Notes: a model not told the origin generated them from the letters alone. A DNA stretch of 64,000 nucleotides from Cyanobacteriota bacterium (GCA_022402445.1 JAKRSF010000007.1:1-64000), one strand, 5' to 3'; positions 1-9,777 are shown, counted from the first letter of the stretch. Program-made: numbers and translations.

Positions 1-49
1 CGGTTTCCAGGCTCGATGACTACAGCCTAACTTCCTTAAGTTGAAGCCA

Positions 50-73
50 GTGGGGAAAACCCCGCCCCTACGG
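50..73. repeat. GC-rich hairpin sequence, possible dispersed repeat
   Basis: The segment contains the perfect hairpin GGGGAAAACCCC (52-63) followed by GCCCCTACGG. A smaller hairpin (AACTT-CCTT-AAGTT) precedes it at 29-42. GC-rich palindromes of this style recur between genes of many cyanobacteria, and other palindromes of similar build lie at 22689 and 27055 here. It sits at the window edge without a visible gene, so its role (terminator of an upstream gene or interspersed repeat) cannot be decided. Confidence 0.3.
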
Positions 74-163
74 TGATGGATGGATTAACGCTCAAAAAAA
101 ACGGGGGATGGACATTGCCCACCCCACCAAGGGTTGAGGATTCGAGGGGGTCGGGGTCTAGGG

Positions 164-346
164 TTAACCCTTTTGGACCAACACCCAGCGGGCCTGCATT
201 TTCGGGTAGTCGAGGCCGGTGGGTTCCCAGCGACAAATCAATTCCATTTCCGGTTCCTGGGCCGATCGCGGGGGCTGCCACGGGGTCGCGGTGGTGGCGG
301 TTTGGACGGCGGCGGCGGCGGGTTGGGTCTTGCGTGCAGCGTTCAT
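164..346 (-). CDS. Small hypothetical protein (60 aa)
   Basis: A 60-residue reading frame on the minus strand, read towards the window start. The ATG at 346 is preceded by a good ribosome binding site (AGGGGG, 6 nt upstream). The N-terminal half is Ala/Thr/Pro-rich and low in information. The C-terminal part (residues about 33-60) is compact, contains two Trp and one Cys, and ends WVLVQKG, which looks like a real folded tail. There is no membrane segment. It lies downstream of trmD on the same strand, separated by about 180 nt. I do not recognise the family. The good ribosome binding site argues for a real gene; the short length and biased N-terminus argue for caution. Confidence 0.45.
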   Translation of the reverse strand: MNAARKTQPAAAAVQTATTATPWQPPRSAQEPEMELICRWEPTGLDYPKMQARWVLVQKG

Positions 347-530
347 GATGAACCCCCTAATATCTCACTTCAGGCTGGGTCCGCGATCGCGGGTTTGGGG
401 TGGGTGGCTCAAGGCGCTTCTTTAAGGACTTGATAACCTTCCCTTAACTTTTATCTTAGTCGAAAAATCCGGGACCGCCAGGGGGGTGGCCAATCCGTCG
501 CAAAACTCAATATGGGCTCAAGGTCGGGGG

Positions 531-1247
531 TTAGGGTTGGGCGTCGGGCGGGGGGGCGGTCGGGGATGGGTCGTGGCGGGCGAGGAGGTCGGGGCGGCGC
601 GATCGCGTGCGGTCAAGCTGCTGCTGCCGTCGCCAGGTGGCGATCGCCTGGTGGTTGCCCGAGAGCAGGACGGGGGGCACTTCGAGCCCTTCAAAGACGG
701 GGGGGCGGGTGTAGTGGGGATAGTCCAGGAGGCCGTCTTCAAAACTGTCCGCCGCGATCGAGGCGGTTTTGCCCACGGTGCCCGGTAGGAGACGGATGGT
801 GCCGTTGAGCAGGGCCAGGGCCGGGATTTCGCCGCAGGTGAGGACAAAATCCCCGAGGGAAATTTCCCGATCCACCCAGCCCATGACCCGTTCATCGACC
901 CCTTCGTAGTGGCCGCACAGGAGGATGAGGCGATCGCGATCGCGCACCAGTTCCCGGAACAGTTCCTGGGTCATGGGCTGGCCCTGGGGGGAAAAATAGA
1001 TGGTTTCGCTGCGATCGCAGGGGGGCAGGGAGTTGAGGGCCGCGACGATCGGTTCTGGCTTCATGACCATGCCCACGCCGCCGCCGTAGGGTTCGTCGTC
1101 TACTTTGCGGTGTTTGTCGGTGGTGAAATCTCGGGGGTTGGTGCAGTGGACCTCGGCGATGCCCCGCGCGATCGCCCGACCCATGAGGCCCGTGGTCAGG
1201 GGCGAGGTGAAAAATTCCGGGAAGAGGGTCACAAGGTCGAAGCGCAC
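531..1247 (-). CDS. trmD: tRNA (guanine-37-N1)-methyltransferase TrmD
   Basis: TrmD methylates N1 of G37 in tRNAs that read CNN codons, using SAM, and so prevents +1 frameshifting; it is a cytosolic SPOUT/trefoil-knot enzyme. Family motifs are present in order: MRFDLVTLFPEFF at the N-terminus, PYGGGVGMVMKPEP (about 53-66), the knot loop CGHYEGVDERV (about 111-121), GDFVLTCGEIPAL, and the linker segment FEDGLLDYPHYTRPP. The 238-residue length is normal. The last ~25 residues are Pro/Arg-rich and look like a HIP1-driven extension rather than conserved sequence. It lies 51 nt downstream of the SAM hydroxide adenosyltransferase gene on the same strand, so the two may be co-transcribed. Confidence 0.97.
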   Translation of the reverse strand: MRFDLVTLFPEFFTSPLTTGLMGRAIARGIAEVHCTNPRDFTTDKHRKVDDEPYGGGVGMVMKPEPIVAALNSLPPCDRSETIYFSPQGQPMTQELFRELVRDRDRLILLCGHYEGVDERVMGWVDREISLGDFVLTCGEIPALALLNGTIRLLPGTVGKTASIAADSFEDGLLDYPHYTRPPVFEGLEVPPVLLSGNHQAIATWRRQQQLDRTRSRRPDLLARHDPSPTAPPPDAQP

Positions 1248-1298
1248 GGGGTACCGTCCGAGGTTGTGGGGGCATGGTTTTCGTATCAGGCCGGTCCA

Positions 1299-2174
1299 TT
1301 ATCCCAGGAGGACCGTCACGGGATCTGCCCAGGTGAAGGGGACGATCGCGGCGGCGCTGTGGCCGTTGCAGGCGATTTCGACCCAGCCGTGGCTACCGAT
1401 GAGGGCGAGGGGGCTGCCAAGGGGGACGTCGCCGTAGGTGCGGGCGCTGCTGATAGCGCGATCGCCCACCACGGCCCGCCAGGTTTTGTGCAGGACGCGA
1501 TCGCCGGGAATGTTGGTGATGCCGTTGCCGAAGTGGTCAATGTATTGAATCTGGCCCTGAATTTGACCCGCGATCGCGGCGCTCCCGTCCACGGCCAGTT
1601 CCGTCAAAGTTAAGGGGAGCAAATCTTGCAGGCTATCCGGGGCGATCGCGCGGCCCAGGGTTTCCAGCGGCGTACCCATCGCCAAGCGGGCCGCCACCGG
1701 GGCAAAGATGTCGCGCCCATGGAACGTAGAACTCGGGTTCGGGGTGCGCCACGCGCCCGGTTCCGTCAATTCCACCGCCGCGATCGCCGGGTACCGCTCC
1801 AGAACGCCGCCAAACAGGCCATTGTCCGGCCCCACCAGCCAACCGCGATCGCACCGCACCGCCACCGCACGGCGATCGCCCCCCACCCCCGGATCCACCA
1901 CCGCCAAATACACCGTCTCCGGCGGGAAATAATCCACCGCATTGGCAAGGCAAAATCGCCCCGCCCGCACATTTTGACGGGGCACTTCATGGCTCAAATC
2001 CACCAAGGTTGCCGTCGGCGCAAGGGTCAGCATCACCCCCTTGAGGACGCCCACATACCCATCACGCAGGCCAAAATCCGTCATCAGTGCGATCGCGCGA
2101 TCGCCCGTCCCCTGGCCTCTGTCCCTATCCATTCCTCCCTCCGAGTTATTGATCGCGCCCTGGGGATAGGTCAC
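1299..2174 (-). CDS. SAM hydroxide adenosyltransferase (DUF62/SAM hydrolase family)
   Basis: Characterised members of this family hydrolyse S-adenosylmethionine to adenosine and methionine, using hydroxide activated by a conserved Asp-Arg-His set; the physiological role is unclear. Visible motifs: IALMTDFGLRDGYVGVLKG near residue 28, the Asp of VDLSHEVP, VDPGVGGDRRAVAVR (Asp and Arg), GPDNGLFGGV, and STFHGRDIFAPVAA with the conserved His. The C-terminal barrel contains YIDHFGNGITNI, typical of the family. The start at 2174 lies 9 nt after the stop of the giant kinase gene, which suggests translational coupling; an internal Met (residue 15) is an alternative start. 291 aa is a normal length. 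Confidence 0.92.
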   Translation of the reverse strand: MTYPQGAINNSEGGMDRDRGQGTGDRAIALMTDFGLRDGYVGVLKGVMLTLAPTATLVDLSHEVPRQNVRAGRFCLANAVDYFPPETVYLAVVDPGVGGDRRAVAVRCDRGWLVGPDNGLFGGVLERYPAIAAVELTEPGAWRTPNPSSTFHGRDIFAPVAARLAMGTPLETLGRAIAPDSLQDLLPLTLTELAVDGSAAIAGQIQGQIQYIDHFGNGITNIPGDRVLHKTWRAVVGDRAISSARTYGDVPLGSPLALIGSHGWVEIACNGHSAAAIVPFTWADPVTVLLG

Positions 2175-2183
2175 ACGATTCCC

Positions 2184-5100
2184 CTAATCGCTATTTTCAA
2201 GAATCGGTAGACGGATACAAAATTCGGTACCCTTATCCAATTCAGACCAAACCTGCAAGCTGCCACCATGCTTTTCTTCGACAATTTGACGGGCGATCGC
2301 CAATCCTAGACCCGTACCCTTGCCCACACCTTTGGTGGTGAATAGGTGATCAAAGATCTTCTGCTGCACCTCTTCCGGCATTCCTTTGCCATTATCAGCA
2401 ATCCGAATCTCAACCTGTTCCTCAGCCGTTGCTGTAGTGATGGCAATTTGTGGCGAGCTGGCTTTGATTGCTTCAAAGGATTGGGTCTGTGTCATTTCAT
2501 CAAAAGCATCGATCGCATTGGCCAGAATATTGATAAAGACTTGATTGAGTTGTCCAGGGAAGCAAAGCACTTCCGGGATCTCTCCATAATTTTGCAGAAT
2601 TTCAATGGCAGGACGACTAGCACTGGCCTTGAGGCGATATTTAAGAATCAGCAATGTGCTGTCAATGCCCTCATGTAGGTTGGCGCTGATTTTGCGATCC
2701 GTATCCGCCCGCGAGAACGTACGCAGACTGGTGCTGATATTCGAAATGCGATCAGTCGCATTCTCCATTGATTCCAGGAGTTGCGGTAAATCCTCGATCA
2801 AGAATTCCAGATCAATATCTTCGGCATTATCCTGAATCGTCTCGACATCCTTAGGGTAATGCTGCTGATAAAGGGCAAGATGCTCCAGTAAATCTTGCAC
2901 ATACTCCTTAGCATTGCTGATGCTACCCTTGAGGAAACCAATGGGATTATTGATTTCATGGGCAATGCCAGCCACAAGATTGCCCAGGGACGCCATTTTT
3001 TCACTCTGCACAATTTGCAGTTGAGATTGCTCAAGCTGTTGAACATAGGTTTGGGCCTGCTCATAGAGACGGGCATTTTCGAGGGAAATTGCGGCTTGAG
3101 CGCAGAGACTGTTTAGCAGCTCGACGCGATCATTCGTAAATGCCCCCGTCGCCAAATTATTCTCTAAATATAAAATGCCCTTCAGCTTTCCTTGATGCAA
3201 GATTGGACTACACAGGACACTTTTAGGCTGACAGCGAATAACATATGGGTCATTGACGAGCGCTGGATCTGCGATCGCATCAATAATGACAACGGTTTGC
3301 TGATTACGCCTAACCTTATAAATCAGGCTGAGGGGAACACTCTGACTTTCCTCAACAGGAATGCGCTGTAATACAATCGGCTCTGAACCTTCAACAATCA
3401 TCCCCTTGACTAGGATGCGATTATCTCGTTCCAGCATCAGCACGCATTTATTACCTCCAGCATTCTCGATGATGATCGACAGCAATGCTGAAAGCAGTTT
3501 TTGTAGTTCGATTTCGCTAGAAAGCGCTTGAGACGCCTTGAGAATTGCTTTGAAATCTAAAATATCTGAGATATGCCCCGTCGAAGTGCTTAAGCCTGTA
3601 GAGGTACTACTGTTCAAGGCAAAAATGGTTTCATTCGTGAGTAGGGGCGAACGATCCTGCTGGAGAATCGGGGCCAAAAGTTGAGGATAGCGATCTTCAA
3701 GATCAATAACTTTAGCTTTGGCTCCCCAGCGGGTGTAGGCATAATAGGCATCGATCATATATTCGCCAGCCAGGCGCAATTTATCCCAATCCAGATAGAA
3801 TCTAGCGGCAAGTTCATTGGCAAGGGCTTCTTCATTCAGAAATTGATTTTTTTTGCTGAGGAAAATTGCCTTGTCATAGCACTCAGATGCTTCAACTCTT
3901 TTGCCTAAAACTCGATGCTCTTCTGCCTCAACCAAATACCATTTATGCAAGTGGTTCATTGGAGCATTGTCCGACCACTGGCGCAGAATGGCCTTGTGGG
4001 ATTGGACCTGAAGCAAAATTTTGTTTTGCTCTACCTCCGGTTGACTGGGGAAAATTGCCAGATAGGTTAAAGCGGCATAGAAGTGGAAGACTGGTACGAA
4101 AATAGACGCCGATACGGCCATCAAACAGGGCTTGGCTTGATCGATAGAATTGAGTGCATCTGGATAACTTCCAAAATGGTAGGCCAGCAAAAGCTTGTAG
4201 ATATGAGCTTGGGCGATCGCGATCAGATCATTATCCTGTTGATGTTTAGGCAACATCAGCGTTTCATCGTAGGTATCGCCAATCAAGCGATGGGGTTGAT
4301 CGACTAATTCAATTAAATTTTCTACCGCTTGCTTTCCCAGATTTAGATATGCCTGTGCAGAATATTGCTTAACCTGAGCTAGGGCCACACTATAGTCCAC
4401 CAAATCTGATAGCAAATCATGCAATTCCTCACCACTGAAGAATCTGTTGCTGCTGGAACCACTCAGGGCAAAGCCCGCATGCAAGAAGTCTCCAGTTTCC
4501 ATGCCAGCGTTATAGGCGGCTTTCAACATTGGATTGGTGGCCTTCAATGGCTCTTTAGAATGTTGAATGAAGCAGCCGAAGAGGCACATGACGACGGCGC
4601 TAATCTTTTGGGTATTAAACTTTTCCAGTCGCTCTAGCAAATCTATGGCTAACTTACCAAAGGCATAGCCTGCGACAGGGTCTTCCAAAAAAGCACACAG
4701 AACCATTCCATGAATTCCATACCCCGTAATTGATGCCGCAGTATTGCCGAACTTGAGAGACAAGCTCACCATCATCGCGCTTAGCCAAGGTAATAACGCG
4801 GGCATTCCTTGGATGATTGGCGAAAACAGCATTCCCATAATCTCTAGAGCTGCCTGAGCTGTGGGATCACCCATGGCTGGCATATCAACCAGATCTTCAA
4901 TTTGCGTACCCTCCAGTTGCGCGGCAAGAGTTTGCAGGGTTTCCTCAATCTTCGCCTCGTTAATTTCCGTGGGGAGTTCTATGCCCAGTTCCCCTAGGAC
5001 ATGTCTGCCGATCGCGATCGCCTCTAGTACGTTACTTTGGAGGACCTGTGCTGCAATTTGAATTTCATAGATTTTGATTTTGTCATTAATGGTTTGAGCC

Positions 5101-7616
5101 GATCGCAGCACTATTGCAGCCAGCTCTTCCATTTCATCAAGTTCACCATTTAAATAGGCAGCTTCTCCAGCCAGCACATACAGATTCAGAGCTAATTCAT
5201 ACCCATGCTGCCAGCAATTTGGTTCGAGTAACCCGAGTCCTTTTTGTAGATAAACTCTGGCGGCGGCGTAAGCCGTGGCGTTTCTTGCCTTCACGCCCGC
5301 TTTCAAATTCAGTTGAGCCAGTGCTTGCCGATCAATGGTCGTAGTAATTAATTCAATTCCTAAATTTAAATGTCCGACAATATCAAATAGTTTCTCCTCA
5401 AGTTCTTCCTCAGATGAATTTTGCTCAAGCAGTCGTCCTATTGTGAAATGGGTTGCAATTTTTTGATCGTCAGGAATCAGAGAGTAAGCGGCCTGTTGAA
5501 TACGATCATGCAAAAAACGATATTTAGGATTTGCTAGATTTTCTGCATTAGCTTGTTCGGGCGTTTCCGATTGAAAAAACTTGTAGATTTGACTGCTGGG
5601 TAAGATTAACCCCTCCTGCAGGGCTTTCCAGAGGGCAGTCGCAGCCTCGGTGGGTGGTTGCTCTGAGACGATCGCCAGAGTCGTCAAATCAAACTGGTTG
5701 CCAATGCAGGCGGCTAATCTGAGTATCTGTTGCGTTTTATCCGGCAATTTCTGCAATTGCGCCGCCATAAATTCCACCACATCATCGGTTAGAAGTAGTG
5801 TATTGATCTGGACAATATCGCATTCCCAGTGGCGACGATCGCTGTTGAAACTGATCTGCCCTTCCCCATGCAAAGCCTTGAGAAATTGGGTAGTAAAAAA
5901 AGGATTGCCTTGAGTTTTACCATCAATTAGCTTCGTCAGGGGTTGAGCCAAATCCACTGAACAATTCAAGGTGTCTGCAATCAGATGATTGGTATCCTCG
6001 AATGCCAGCGGGGATAGGGTAATTGTATTGACGATCGCGCGAGCTTGCTTGATCTCTTCCACCGTCGAGATAAAGGGATGGACCGGCGACACCTCATTGT
6101 CTCGATAGGCACCTAAGATCAATAGATAGCTCTGATCATGCATCAACAGTTTGAGTAGCTGAAGCGAAGCGGGATCAGACCACTGCAAGTCATCCAGAAA
6201 AATCACCAGGGGATGATCTGCGGTGGTAAATACCTCGATAAACTTTTGAAATAGTCGATTAAAGCGATTCTGGGCTGCACTGCCCGACAGTTCTGAAACA
6301 GGGAGCTGTTTGCCAATGATTTGCTCTAGTTCTGGAATGACCTCAACCAAAATTTGTCCATTATCTTTGACAGATGCGAGGATTTTGGCTCGCCACTGCG
6401 CGAGCTGCTCATCGGACTCAGAGAGCAATTGCCCCATCAAATCCCGCAGGGCCTGTACAAAAGCCGATAGGGGAACATTACGATTGAATTGGTCAAATTT
6501 GCCCTTGATGAAATAGCCCCTTTGGCGGACGATGGGCTTATGAACTTCATTCACAACTGCGGTTTTCCCAATCCCTGAAAAACCCGAAACCAGCATGAGT
6601 TCTGAACTGCCGTCCGCCACCCGATCAAATGCCTGCAACAGCGTTTGAACTTCCCTTTCTCGTCCGTAGAGTTTCTCTGGAATTAGAAAGCGATCGCTTA
6701 TGTCCTGCTCCCCCAGATCAAAAGGGGCGATCGCGCCGGTTTCCTGCCACTGGGTCAAGCACTGACTCAGATCATGTTTGAGTCCTAGGGCGCTTTGATA
6801 GCGATCTTCGGCATTTTTCGCCATGAGCTTGCTGACGATCGCGCCCACCATCCCAGGAATCTTAGGGTTGCGCTTATCAGCGGGCAGGGGCATCTTAGCG
6901 ATATGGCAATGGATCAGCTCCAGCGGATCATCCGACTCAAATGGGAGTTTGCCAGTCAACAGTTGATAGAGCGTTACCCCGAGGGCATAAAAATCTGCCC
7001 GATAGTCAATGCCCCGATTCATGCGCCCGGTTTGTTCGGGGGCCAGGTAGGCCAAGGTGCCTTCGAGGACATGGGCACTCTGAATATCCTGGGTTTCCTT
7101 GGGCAATAGAGAGGCAATACTAAAGTCAATAAGCTTGATTTGCTTGGTCTCGGGATGAATGAGAATATTGGCGGGCTTGATGTCCTTATGGACCACTTGA
7201 TGCTGATCTAGGCCATGCAGAATATCCGCTATTTGTAGGGCTATTTTCAGAACATCCGCCAACTCCAATGACTGCTGCTGCCGATATCGCTCTAGCGCGA
7301 CACCTCCCCAATCTTCCATGACTAATGCATAGCTATTCCCCACGGGTTCTAGGCTCAAGGGCTGAACGATTCCAGGCATGGGGAGTGCATTTTCGTCGGT
7401 AATGCACCGCATAATCGTGTGCTGGTTACGGAACTGCACCAACTCGCTAAAGCTGGGATATTTCCGCTGCAACACCTTGATCACCACTGGCCGTTGGGTC
7501 GCTGTTTGTATCGCTCGATACACTGCTGTTCGAGATCCCAGATACAGTTGCTCGATGATGTGATAGCCAGGGAGGCTAGGGAATGGGTGGGAGGAGATAT
7601 TGTCAGTTAGTTTCAT
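2184..7616 (-). CDS. Giant Ser/Thr kinase - AAA ATPase - GAF - histidine kinase signalling protein (1810 aa)
   Basis: A hybrid sensor of the cyanobacterial HstK type. Domain order: eukaryotic-type protein kinase (about 15-285) with the ATP-site Lys in VVIKVLQ, catalytic loop VVHKDIKPANILI and LAPEQTGRMNRGIDYR; a predicted ATPase (about 310-600) with Walker A GFSGIGKT and Walker B VIFLDDLQWSD; a long alpha-helical TPR-like middle (about 650-1340); GAF (about 1360-1510); coiled linker; and a C-terminal histidine kinase with H-box GIAHEINNP (about 1550), N-box NILANAIDAF, and G-boxes DNGKGMPEE and GKGTGLGLAIARQIV. The magnesium-binding DFG appears as DFS (LIDFSIAS), as often seen in this subfamily. 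No membrane segment was found, so it is probably cytosolic. No receiver domain or response regulator gene adjoins it. The gene is AT-richer and much poorer in HIP1 sites than its neighbours, which suggests recent acquisition or different selection. Confidence 0.95.
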   Translation of the reverse strand: MKLTDNISSHPFPSLPGYHIIEQLYLGSRTAVYRAIQTATQRPVVIKVLQRKYPSFSELVQFRNQHTIMRCITDENALPMPGIVQPLSLEPVGNSYALVMEDWGGVALERYRQQQSLELADVLKIALQIADILHGLDQHQVVHKDIKPANILIHPETKQIKLIDFSIASLLPKETQDIQSAHVLEGTLAYLAPEQTGRMNRGIDYRADFYALGVTLYQLLTGKLPFESDDPLELIHCHIAKMPLPADKRNPKIPGMVGAIVSKLMAKNAEDRYQSALGLKHDLSQCLTQWQETGAIAPFDLGEQDISDRFLIPEKLYGREREVQTLLQAFDRVADGSSELMLVSGFSGIGKTAVVNEVHKPIVRQRGYFIKGKFDQFNRNVPLSAFVQALRDLMGQLLSESDEQLAQWRAKILASVKDNGQILVEVIPELEQIIGKQLPVSELSGSAAQNRFNRLFQKFIEVFTTADHPLVIFLDDLQWSDPASLQLLKLLMHDQSYLLILGAYRDNEVSPVHPFISTVEEIKQARAIVNTITLSPLAFEDTNHLIADTLNCSVDLAQPLTKLIDGKTQGNPFFTTQFLKALHGEGQISFNSDRRHWECDIVQINTLLLTDDVVEFMAAQLQKLPDKTQQILRLAACIGNQFDLTTLAIVSEQPPTEAATALWKALQEGLILPSSQIYKFFQSETPEQANAENLANPKYRFLHDRIQQAAYSLIPDDQKIATHFTIGRLLEQNSSEEELEEKLFDIVGHLNLGIELITTTIDRQALAQLNLKAGVKARNATAYAAARVYLQKGLGLLEPNCWQHGYELALNLYVLAGEAAYLNGELDEMEELAAIVLRSAQTINDKIKIYEIQIAAQVLQSNVLEAIAIGRHVLGELGIELPTEINEAKIEETLQTLAAQLEGTQIEDLVDMPAMGDPTAQAALEIMGMLFSPIIQGMPALLPWLSAMMVSLSLKFGNTAASITGYGIHGMVLCAFLEDPVAGYAFGKLAIDLLERLEKFNTQKISAVVMCLFGCFIQHSKEPLKATNPMLKAAYNAGMETGDFLHAGFALSGSSSNRFFSGEELHDLLSDLVDYSVALAQVKQYSAQAYLNLGKQAVENLIELVDQPHRLIGDTYDETLMLPKHQQDNDLIAIAQAHIYKLLLAYHFGSYPDALNSIDQAKPCLMAVSASIFVPVFHFYAALTYLAIFPSQPEVEQNKILLQVQSHKAILRQWSDNAPMNHLHKWYLVEAEEHRVLGKRVEASECYDKAIFLSKKNQFLNEEALANELAARFYLDWDKLRLAGEYMIDAYYAYTRWGAKAKVIDLEDRYPQLLAPILQQDRSPLLTNETIFALNSSTSTGLSTSTGHISDILDFKAILKASQALSSEIELQKLLSALLSIIIENAGGNKCVLMLERDNRILVKGMIVEGSEPIVLQRIPVEESQSVPLSLIYKVRRNQQTVVIIDAIADPALVNDPYVIRCQPKSVLCSPILHQGKLKGILYLENNLATGAFTNDRVELLNSLCAQAAISLENARLYEQAQTYVQQLEQSQLQIVQSEKMASLGNLVAGIAHEINNPIGFLKGSISNAKEYVQDLLEHLALYQQHYPKDVETIQDNAEDIDLEFLIEDLPQLLESMENATDRISNISTSLRTFSRADTDRKISANLHEGIDSTLLILKYRLKASASRPAIEILQNYGEIPEVLCFPGQLNQVFINILANAIDAFDEMTQTQSFEAIKASSPQIAITTATAEEQVEIRIADNGKGMPEEVQQKIFDHLFTTKGVGKGTGLGLAIARQIVEEKHGGSLQVWSELDKGTEFCIRLPILENSD

Positions 7617-8193
7617 CGACTTGGGCGATCAGGGTGATCTAAAGCTGGTTGATATTGTCTAGAATTCCCAGGCAGGGGAATAATCACGTCAAGGCTCTGA
7701 TGTACCCGTGGAGCGATTGAGTAGGGTAAGTCCATCCTACACATACTAATATTACATTGCAATTGCAGAGTGATTCACTATTGCGAGGCCACCTCTTTTG
7801 GTAAAGCGTTTTCAATGGGGTGCGATATGATCCAGGGATTACGAATGTCATTTCGCAACTGCCCCACAGTATTCTGATTGAGAGGTGTTTATCGTAGTCA
7901 GAATGCTCTGACGACAGGCTCTGGAGATTCTGCCTCCAACAATTTTTTTTACACGCCAAGGTTTTTTTTAAAAAAAATACCTCTCGTCAAAATTTTGCCG
8001 GTGATGTCATTTGGCTTGATGTTTGCCCGAAAATTTTTAGCATTTTTTCTTTTCAAGGGCCGTTGGAAGCGTGAACGGCTGATGAGGTTTTAGCCTGGAG
8101 TTGTTTATCATATAGACCCCGCTAGCCGTGACCTCAGCCTATTCGAGCCTCCTTTGAAGGCGAATGGCAATAGTCTGTTCTGGAGATGAGTTT
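7617..8193. other. AT-rich intergenic region with palindrome
   Basis: This 577-nt spacer separates the divergent giant kinase and cryptochrome genes and must hold both promoters. It has no HIP1 site and is the most AT-rich part of the window. A near-perfect palindrome of eight T followed by eight A, flanked by AGG and TACCT, lies at 7959-7982. A short inverted pair GTAGG/CCTAC lies at 7721-7740. A TATAGA hexamer at 8111-8116 could be a -10 box for the cryptochrome, but no convincing -35 accompanies it. Short reading frames on both strands (for example 7684-7959, minus) look unlike genes and may be remnants of an old insertion. Confidence 0.4.
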
Positions 8194-9777
8194 GTGAGTT
8201 ATACCACCGTTGTTTGGTTCCGAAATGATCTGCGCCTGCGGGACCATGAGCCCCTCGTGGAAGCGATCGCGCGGGGGGCCTCGGTCATTCCGGTCTATTG
8301 CTTTGATCGTCGCCAGTTCGGGCGCAGTTCCTTTGGCTTTGCGAAAACGGGCCGTTTCCGGGGGCAATTTCTGCTGGAAAGCGTGGCGGATTTGCGGCGA
8401 TCGCTGCGGGCGATCGGGGCAGATTTAGTCATCCGGGTCGGCGCACCGGAAATAGAAATCCCCACAATCGTGCGGCACGTTAAGGCCAGCGCCGTCCACT
8501 ACCACGAGGAGGTCACCGCCGAAGAATTGGTCGTCGATCGCGCCCTAGAGGCGGCCCTCGCTGACGACGGCATTGAATTGGCGGCCTTTTGGGGCAGCAC
8601 CCTCTACCACCCGGACGATCTGCCCTTCGCGATCGCGGCCCTGCCGGACCTGTTCACCCAATTCCGCAAGCGGGTCGAGCAGGACGCCAAAATCTACCCC
8701 CCCCACGATGCCCCCCACCGGCTCCCGCCCCTTCCGGGGGATTTAGATGTGGGGGCGCTGCCGAAGTTGGCGGACCTCTACGACCCGGATCTGTGGGCGG
8801 AATTGGGCGGCGAGGACGCGATCGCGGCGGATCCCCGGGGCGTTTTGACCTTCACCGGCGGCGAGAGCGCAGGCTGGGAACGGCTCCAGGACTACTTCTG
8901 GCGCGGCGACCACCTGCGGCGCTACAAACAAACCCGCAACGGGATGCTCGGCGCGGACTATTCCTCTAAATTCTCCCCCTGGCTGGCCCTGGGGTGCCTT
9001 TCTCCCAAAAGTATCCACGCCGAAGTGCAGCGATATGAGCGCGATCGCGTCCAGAACGACTCGACGTACTGGCTGATTTTTGAACTGCTGTGGCGGGACT
9101 ATTTCCGCTTCGTCGCCACCCGCTACGGCAACGCCCTCTTCAAATCCGCCGGTCTCCAGGGGCTCGACCTGCCCTGGCAACAACCCTGGCCCCAATTTGA
9201 CCAATGGCGCGCGGGCAAAACCGGCTTTCCCCTGGTGGATGCCAACATGCGCGAACTGGCCGCGACGGGATTTATGTCCAACCGGGGCCGTCAAAATGTG
9301 GCGAGTTTTCTAACCAAAAATCTGGGCATTGATTGGCGCATGGGGGCGGAGTGGTTTGAATCCCAATTGATTGACTATGACGTATGCAGCAACTGGGGCA
9401 ATTGGACCTACACCGCCGGAGTGGGCAATGATGCGCGGGGCTTCCGATTTTTTAATATTTTCAAGCAGTCCAAGGACTACGATCCCGACGGTTCCTACGT
9501 GAAATATTGGCTGCCGGAATTGGGGCGGGTGCCGATCGCAAAAATCCATCAACCGTGGCAACTGACGGCGGAGGAGCAGCGCCGCTGTGGGGTTCAGTTG
9601 GGGGTGGATTACCCCAATCCCATGGTGGATCTGTTCCAGTCCGCCGCCGCCAATGAACGGCTTTATAATGCCGCGATCGCCCCCAGCGGCCCCCAATCCT
9701 TCCGGCGATCGGGCCAAAAACCGATCAAAAAATCAACCCAAAAGCCCACCAAAAAATCAGACCGCCGGGATCGGTAG
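8194..9777 (+). CDS. Cryptochrome DASH / photolyase-family flavoprotein
   Basis: DASH cryptochromes are FAD- and folate-binding blue-light flavoproteins that repair CPD lesions mainly in single-stranded DNA and may have signalling roles. The N-terminal antenna-binding domain starts TTVVWFRNDLRLRDHEPL and includes RGQFLLESVADLRRSLRAIGA, a family signature. The FAD-binding helical domain holds RYKQTRNGMLGADYSSKFSPW-like sequence, FELLWRDYFRFVA, ANMRELAATGFMSNRGRQNV and IDYDVCSNWGNW. I prefer the GTG start at 8194, which has GGAG at 8182-8185, over an ATG ten codons upstream that lacks a Shine-Dalgarno; this gives 527 aa. The last ~25 residues are a Lys/Arg/Pro-rich basic tail that could help DNA binding. 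A terminator-like structure follows. Confidence 0.93.
   Translation: MSYTTVVWFRNDLRLRDHEPLVEAIARGASVIPVYCFDRRQFGRSSFGFAKTGRFRGQFLLESVADLRRSLRAIGADLVIRVGAPEIEIPTIVRHVKASAVHYHEEVTAEELVVDRALEAALADDGIELAAFWGSTLYHPDDLPFAIAALPDLFTQFRKRVEQDAKIYPPHDAPHRLPPLPGDLDVGALPKLADLYDPDLWAELGGEDAIAADPRGVLTFTGGESAGWERLQDYFWRGDHLRRYKQTRNGMLGADYSSKFSPWLALGCLSPKSIHAEVQRYERDRVQNDSTYWLIFELLWRDYFRFVATRYGNALFKSAGLQGLDLPWQQPWPQFDQWRAGKTGFPLVDANMRELAATGFMSNRGRQNVASFLTKNLGIDWRMGAEWFESQLIDYDVCSNWGNWTYTAGVGNDARGFRFFNIFKQSKDYDPDGSYVKYWLPELGRVPIAKIHQPWQLTAEEQRRCGVQLGVDYPNPMVDLFQSAAANERLYNAAIAPSGPQSFRRSGQKPIKKSTQKPTKKSDRRDR

Noticed and set aside
7684-7959. 91-codon minus-strand frame in the AT-rich spacer
   Set aside because: No Shine-Dalgarno and no recognisable domain. 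Its Cys/Trp/Tyr-rich composition suggests chance or a decayed remnant.
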